A program made the translations under genes and the position numbers. Below, one piece after another: positions 57,251 to 64,000 of a stretch of 64,000 bases of DNA. The DNA is from Calamus simplicifolius (lineage: Eukaryota > Streptophyta > Magnoliopsida > Arecales > Arecaceae): the NCBI GenBank assembly GCA_900491605.1, contig UESW01004416.1, forward strand, positions 168,017-232,016, given 5' to 3'. Within the stretch, counting starts at the first letter, position 1, and every line of letters begins with the position of its first letter. The notes beneath the pieces are model-generated. The model saw only the letters and a list, made by a program, of their open reading frames with translations, searched no databases and had not been told where the DNA came from.

Positions 57251-60200
57251 TGCGTCCCTGAGACCATGACCATTCATGTTCTGCCAATCCCAACAGGCAA
57301 AAAAAAAAATGCTCTTACCTCACAGGCTTCCATGTACATCCAATCTTCCAGTTCTCAATGAGTTGCTATAGAAGACTAAGCGCCGCAAAGTTTTTAGAAC
57401 ATTGAGTGATTAACTCTACAATATAAAAGATACTGCTCGGTGTCAAAAAACATATACAGATCCCTTTAAGCAAGATCAAACTTGCACTTGACACTTGACA
57501 TGTCAGAAATGATGCAGCAATCTGGAAGCTCTTAAGCATGCAGCAACAACTCCAGGATTCCTGTGGTGCTGTAATCAGAAATTCAAATTCAGGCAAGTTG
57601 GGCAAAATGCAAATCCTGGACAATATGACAAGTATTTTTACATCAAAGCAACATTGACTTTTTTTTTTGACACTGCTTGACATAACTATAATCACAAGCA
57701 ACTTATGATGCAGATCCTAATTATGAAGGTCACTTAAGCTACAGGGAAATGTAACATAAACAAAACAAATATTCTAATTTGCAATGTAAAGAGATCACCA
57801 TGCTCTCTTACTAAGAACACAGACTTACCTCAAAATTTGGTTGCATTGCAGCAAATCTATTGGCCATATATGGAAGATAGAACTGAGTGCTGATTAGAAA
57901 CAAGAGTTACGTGCACTCATTTTTTGCCCCTTGTTTAGCATCCAAACTTCTTAGGAACAATGGGTTCCCATCATAACCTGAAAAACATCCATCCAGTTGT
58001 AGAACATTCATGTTACGACTGGCAAAAAGGCAACTCAATTTGAACTTCAGTGGCAGGAAAGCATTCCTAAGAGATGGATGGATGTAAAAATCATGATGCA
58101 AAATAATCCTACAAATGTTAAATGAAAAGGTATTTCATATCCACTTCCTGCATCAGCATCATGAACAATATTATGCTCTATTTTATTTGATAAATTTATT
58201 TATTCTCTCACACTAAAGCTTCATCATATGTACAAGGATTCAAGTATTGTATGAACCATACCAGCCCCATGCCAACATGTAATGATAAAGGGTACAGGGA
58301 ACCAGCTGAGCTGTAGTTCAGGCCCCGTACCATCCACCACAGGAACAGGCCATGGTTTATTCACTTTCTATATTTTATTCCCCCATTTTTATGACTTCCA
58401 GACTCCTCCATGCTCACCATGTATTCCATTCTTGGCTAGTTTTGGTTCTCATGACTGCAATGATTTATGATATGTGAAAATTGTAGGCACATTTCCACTT
58501 AAATAATCCAAAAACATAATATAAATCACAAATCTATTGTAACCAATAATTCACCAAAATAGAAAGAAAGAAAGAAAGAAGATATGTGCTGTAAATATGA
58601 TTAACAAAAGCTCAGTAATGATGAATATTTAATACTCAAATGTTGTGTATTAGTGGATCTCATTGTTGCTCAGTTCATGTAGTCCAATTTTAAATCTAGC
58701 CAAGCTTTCAAGAATGAAATATCCATACTAAAATTGTAAAGGCTGTAATTCTGAATCATGACAATGAAAAGGGGCTGAATTACCACAGAAATGACATTTA
58801 AATATCAAAGGATAAGATCAGCTCATGATGACTGCACTTATGAATTTCAATATACAGCAACAGAGAAAAATGTTGCACAAGCTGTTAAAACTCCTCAAGG
58901 TTTATGCACACCCATTAAGAAGCAATCACACCTTTTGCTTTTAATCGTTCCCTTAAGTTGATACTTGATTGTATAAACCAAAGAAGATCCAATAATATGG
59001 TTTCCACTTCATGGCTTATTCAACTTCTACATGTTTTGTAGATTATGTGCAACCATCTTTGCATCCACTGTTATTTTTTAACTAGCACATGAATCATCAA
59101 AGGAATTGGGTATAGGGTGTAAGGTAGGCTAGATAGATCTTGGCCCAACCAAACTGACTGAAATCTGCTCTCATCCAATCATAAAGCAAGACTCATGGAT
59201 TGAGACTGAGATTGGATCTCAAATCTAAACATGACTCTCAACCCAGCTGGGAGTAGGTCATGCAAACTGGACAAGCATAACGAGATAGAAGCCCAAAAAT
59301 AGTTTATCATGTTGAGTCCAACAGAAATTGGGCATGTCGCATCAAGATTCATCAAGTAAAAGGGTTGCCTTTGGGGTCTGGAACTAAGACCCAATACCAG
59401 CTTTAGTGTCACACGGCACAACACATACACACAATCAGTTGGTATTGAAATATCAAAAAGAAAAGAAGTGGTATGTTTGTTTACAAGCCAACGGTGCTAT
59501 AAAAAGAAAATTGTTTAGATAATTATGAGGTGGGATGTTGTAGGGAAACAAACTTGCATGTAATCAAAGCAATAAGAACATTACTGAAATTCAGCTAGCT
59601 GTATACTTGCAAAGTCCAACAAGATTTGCTGATATAATTGAGCCAATGTCTATGAATGCTTCTTTTGTCTTCCTTTCATGTAAACCTTAAATTGCCCTTA
59701 ATTTATTCTTATAAGATATAGGGGCGTTCAACTCAATTATAAGTAAAAGTTATAAATGAGAATAGACCAGATTTATCAAGATCATAAACTACTAGTTGTG
59801 ACTTGGTGTTACATTTACACCACTAGTTGTGTTAGAAATAGGGAAGACAGAATAAAGGTATCATAGGAGAAGATATATTGTTAATTTTTTAGAAAAAATA
59901 TGGTGGCTCCTGAACAAATAAACTCTTAGACTTGACAGAGCAGGAAGAAGATCTAGCACACTCAGCTAGAGGAATGTTTGAGAACTCCGAAAAGATTGGA
60001 CCAATTATCTGACTTAATAGCTTAAATCCCTCTTTTGTTTTCCTTTTAGTTTAAGATCTGTTTGGTCAACAGAATCAAAAGAAAGAAAAAGGAGAATATC
60101 ATCTTGTTCAGGTGAAGCAAGAGAACAGAAGACAGTTATACAGAAAGTAGGTTAAGATGTATGATTTATTTTGATCCCATGAAGAAATATGGTGTCCTTT

Positions 60201-61707
60201 ATTTATTCCATGTATTTTATTTTAATATTCTTTTTATTACCAAACATTGGAAAAGACGATTTTCCTACCTGATTTTCTTTTCTCCCACCTTCCCAATAAC
60301 CAAATAAAATCTAAGCGGCTTCTTTCTTTTTTTTCTTTTTCTTTGTTTTCATGGGGGATGGGAAGGGAAATTTACAAGGTCATGCAGACTAATGTTACAA
60401 CATCAAGCCACATGCGGTGATAAAAATAGGGCACACCAGCACCTGTGCCACTGAATCCATGCCATACTAGTTACTACCTATCTGCTAACTGCTTCATCCC
60501 TTAACCTTTTCAAGTATTTAACTCCGCTAAGGTCGGTCCCAAGCCCGGGTAAAGGAGGAGAGTTGCGTTAGATAGCTAACAGCTAGCGTAAAACTTCGTC
60601 AGAACCCTTAAAACATTAATCTGATAAATCAAACTATGCGAAGCAGAGTGAGGGAAGCAGATTCATGTAGCTGACCCCATGTAGTTGGGAAAAGGCTTAG
60701 ATGAGTTGAGTTGAGTATATATTCAAACCAACAGTTAAGAAGAGTATGTTCAAAAGCACAAGGGAGGAAACATTAGTTATATAAATGATATGGTAATATG
60801 AGTAAGTGAAAAGGGTTAATACATGTTTTGAACCCATTTCAGCCAGTTTGGACAAGAGCATTCTTGCTCAACTAAATAACAGGCTTTTGGATGAAACCAT
60901 AAAGACTTTGTTTAGAATGAGTAAAATAGTGCCAGAACTTTAGTTGGTATTATATGTGTGACCTGGTAGGTGTTTTGAATGAGAAGCAATGGTTTCAACT
61001 TAGACATTTGCTACCAAGATTTAATTTTGTTCCATTACACATCTCTGATATATTTATTATTACTATGATTTATACAAATGATGATCTGAAATTCAAACAC
61101 TAGATAGTCATAAGATTGTGTAAGCATAAACATAAATTGCCTTAACAAAAAAACCTTACAATTTCTGACATTATTTTGCTAGCTTTGCCATTTTCATCAC
61201 AGTTTTAGCAAATTATGATTAAAGTTGCTTTGCTTTCCTTTCCACTGAAAGTATTACTTTGCTTCCCTAGTAGCAAGCAGCCTATTTTAGTCTGAAAACA
61301 TTCAAACAAAACAAAGCATTCAAAATTTCAGCACAGGCTGCACTTATCATGCTTGAAATCAAAATTCTAAAGGAACACCAAAGAAAGATGCAACATTAAT
61401 GTGTCTCAAGATTGACAACTTAAAGAAAACTTATCATTTCTATTGCAGTCAGCTTTAACATAGTGCATTCTGATGATGATTGAACATGATTTCTCATCTA
61501 AAAATAAGTACCCAGCGCAGATATCAAGTCAATGAAGACACAAACAGTTCGGAATATTAACACTTATGAATCACATTAAGGCTAAAGGGCTATGATGTCT
61601 ATAACTTGTAATGATTATATTCGCGTAGCTATATTTGAGAACAATAATGTATTGTAGTTTACCAAATGTAGAAATTCAGGAATTACCTGGCATTTTCTTC
61701 AGCATGG
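57251..61707. other. Spacer downstream of the PPR gene, copy B
   Basis: Nearly identical to 43,251-47,709, including the LINE/SINE tail (60,517-60,722), the (GAAA)n tract (about 58,560-58,580) and the donor-like sites. Differences are mainly 1-base indels, such as near 57,303 and 59,238. Confidence 0.6.
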
Positions 61708-63872
61708 TTAATCCTCACTGTTTGATAGCTTCAATTTTGACTCAAGACCAAAGAACTTCAAACCAGAGATCACCAAGCCTGCAGTCATCTTCTTCAAATG
61801 CTCATTAAGTAACTCCTCATAAACATAAAATCAGCCTCTGAAAGAATCCTGCGATCTTTCATAACTGTAAACACCTTTCTTGCTTCTCCTGAACTTGCAT
61901 ACTTGCAGAAACCATGAATGATAGCACAATATACAATGTCTTCCAAAGGATAACCTTGTTCCATCATCTCATCCAAAATTTCTATGACTTTCTCTGGATT
62001 CTTTGATCTGCAAGCATTAAGAACTGTCAAAGTGTACTTGAATTCCATAGGCCCATTCGTCACATTTCCTAGACAATCCTTAACAAGCGAAAGAGCAGCA
62101 TTGATTTCCCCAATCTTACAGAGCCCTTGCACAAGTGAGCAATAAGCTGCAACACTAGGCATCCAGGACATCTCCTGCATAGAATTAAAACACGAGCACG
62201 CCCCTCTAACATCTTCTTCCTCTACTAAACAAGGAATTATATGACTATATGTACAAGAATCTGGACTCAAGTCTTCTGAATTCTTCATTTCCTCAAACAA
62301 TATTAATGCCCTCTTTCTCTCCTTAATCTTGTGAAGGCACACAATAAGAATATTGTAAATTTCAACACTGCAAAACCCTTTTCCTTTCAATGCCTCAAAC
62401 ACCTCCAAAGCCTTAAATTCCCTTCCTCCCTTCTCTACAAAGAATGTGAAAAAGTTAGAGAGATGCTCCATAACTGGCAAACCTAATTTGCCCAACTGAT
62501 CAACCAGTTGAAAATATTTATCCATCTCGTTAGTGTCAGCATAAGAAGCCAGTAATGGAGACACACTCTCAAAGCTTGGGACGAGCTCCTCTTGAATGGC
62601 AATTCCGAAGAGCTTATAAGCCTTATCCACCATCCCAATGCCACACAAACCTCCAATCAATGAATTGTATATCCCCAAATCCGCCCTGTACCCATCTGCC
62701 ACCATCTCCTTCAACAGCTGACAACCATCCCCTACCTTCCCATTTGCAACATACCCATCGACCAATGATCCATACACTGCCCGGTCGATCAAGAAACCCT
62801 TTGTCTTCATCTCCCGAAACAGCTCGCAACCCTTCTCCACCCTCCCTGCCTTGCACAGTGCTGAAACCAGCGTCGTATATGCCATCACATCGGCCTCCAC
62901 CTTATCCTTTTTCATCTCCTCCCACACCTTCAAGCATCCATCCAAATTCCCCTGCAAAGCCAGCACTTTTACCATCGCCGTGTACGCAAAAATATCAGGC
63001 CGGCACAGCTCCTGCCGCATTCGATCCAAAATCTCAAGAAGCTGATCAATTCTCCCGGCTTTGCACAGTCCCTTAGCAAGAATGGTGAAGGTAATAGCCT
63101 CCTCCTTGAGACCGTCAGCCCGGAGGTCGTCGTAGACCAAGAGGGCGAGGTCGAGGTGGTCGGTGCGGATCAGTGCGTCCAAGATTCGGTTGTACAAGAA
63201 AATTCGGGGCTTGATGCTGAATTTACCTCGCATTTTTTGATAGATGTGGAAGACCCGGAGGCCGCGGCCGGCGTCGGCGTGCAATCGGACGAGGATCTCG
63301 AGCTGCTTCTCGGAGGGGGGCTTCCCCTGGGAATCCATGAGCTCTGGGATCTGGTCGGCGGCGCGGAAGAGGCAGGCGGCATTGAGAGAGTAGGCAAGGG
63401 CGTTGTAGGAGGCGAAGGTGTGGCGGAAGCCTTTCTGGCTACCGGCCCAATGGAAGAAGCGGGTGGAGATGGCGGGGGCGAGTAGGGGGCGAGAGCGGAG
63501 GACCTCGGCGACGAGGTCGGGGGGGACGCGGCGGAGCTTGCGAAGATCGGAGAGGATCGGGGGGCCCCATCGGCGGTGGCGGCGGAGGGAGTCGAGGATG
63601 TAGCGGGCGAGGGGGGAAAGGCGGCGGTCGGTGGCGGCGATGGAGGGCGGAGGCGCCGCGGCGGCGGAGGAGGGGCGGTCGGGGTCCCAGTCACGGAAGT
63701 CGACGGCGGCGGGGGCGGGGGCCGGGGCCGCGGCGGAGGAGGAGGGGAGAGTTTTGCGGTTGGAGAAGAGGCCGCCACGGACGACGGGGCGGTTCTGGGA
63801 GGGCTTGCGGTGGCCGTAGAAAAAGTAGTACTTCCGGGGTGCGGTGGCGGGGGAAGGGGTTGCGGGCGGCAT
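61708..63872 (-). CDS. P-class PPR protein, copy B: complete 5' end, 1-nt deletion near the 3' end
   Basis: The start codon at 63,872 gives MPPATPSPATAPRKYYFFYG, then a basic GGLFSNRK stretch and an Ala/Pro-rich segment, a plausible organellar targeting region. The PPR array then runs as in copy A. A missing base near 61,825 shifts the frame after SEADF and stops it at 61,794; copy A reads on to the stop equivalent to 61,708. Adding one base gives 722 codons including stop. Differences from copy A include Lys/Gln in RMR(K/Q)ELCRPD. GC is very high in the 5' third, as in many monocot first exons. Confidence 0.88.
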
Positions 63873-64000
63873 CTCGGGGTTCTGATCGCTGCCGTCGCCC
63901 GTTCTCTGGTCTTCTCCTAATGAGAACCGGTCGACGTTGATCTGAACCGGACCGGACAGTCGGACCGCGCCGGTTTAGTGTGCCAAGAAGGTGCGAATGT
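63873..64000 (-). promoter_or_regulatory. 5' UTR/promoter start of the PPR gene
   Basis: GC-rich sequence upstream of the PPR start codon, reaching the window edge. No specific element is recognisable. Confidence 0.35.

Larger units (their letters stand above)
49764..63759. repeat. Second copy of 35,632-49,762 (probable alternative haplotype)
   Basis: The order and orientation of all features match copy A. Offset is 14,133 at the start, 14,000 just after the MULE and 13,997 at the end, so most length change lies in the MULE arrays. The non-MULE spacer and PPR gene differ by only occasional bases and 1-nt indels. Copy B continues past 63,759 into sequence missing from copy A, and copy A begins earlier, as expected of two overlapping contigs. 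Confidence 0.9.

Overview
The window is nuclear DNA of a flowering plant. Spliced genes with GT/AG introns, a Ty1/copia element primed by initiator tRNA-Met, FAR1-type Mutator-like (MULE) sequences and a P-class PPR gene all say so. The contrast between GC-rich first exons and AT-rich introns and spacers suggests a monocot, perhaps a palm or another non-grass; that is an inference and no species is proved.

Layout. 1-11,050 is AT-rich intergenic DNA with foldback/MITE-like elements and a 0.9-kb deletion derivative of a MULE family (6450-7370). 11,054-18,407 is a decayed Sirevirus-type copia retrotransposon: 5' LTR, primer-binding site, broken gag, broken pol and a broken third ORF, with no 3' LTR. 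18,617-18,779 is a 163-bp MITE of the same MULE family with a perfect 9-bp target duplication. 21,685-29,477 (minus) is the best host gene, a seven-exon UBP24-like ubiquitin-specific protease whose exons join into an uninterrupted 539-codon frame. 31,632-32,249 is a small two-exon gene for a putative plastid membrane protein, with an apparent frameshift in exon 1.

32,950-43,240 is a 10.3-kb MULE with 415-bp terminal inverted repeats and a perfect 10-bp target duplication. It has two convergent genes: a FAR1-like transposase (minus) and a four-exon accessory gene (plus) whose N-terminal half resembles the DUF1985/plant-mobile-domain class. All its non-coding parts are filled with arrays of the octamer GGTGTCGT or its complement, often at 22-bp spacing. 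The small derivative at 6450-7370 has the same phased motif. This recalls VANDAL elements of Arabidopsis, in which an element-encoded anti-silencing protein (VANC) recognises short motifs repeated through the element's non-coding DNA. It is the most interesting candidate system here.

From 35,632 onward everything occurs twice. 35,632-49,762 (MULE interior, right end, spacer, PPR gene) is repeated at 49,765-63,759, with a single N at 49,763 exactly at the junction. The two copies differ at allele level. This most likely reflects two haplotype contigs placed end to end, not a real tandem duplication. The PPR gene is 5'-truncated in copy A and frameshifted near its 3' end in copy B; together they imply one intact gene of about 721 codons. 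Copy A of the MULE carries in-frame stops where copy B has sense codons, while copy B carries single-base deletions.
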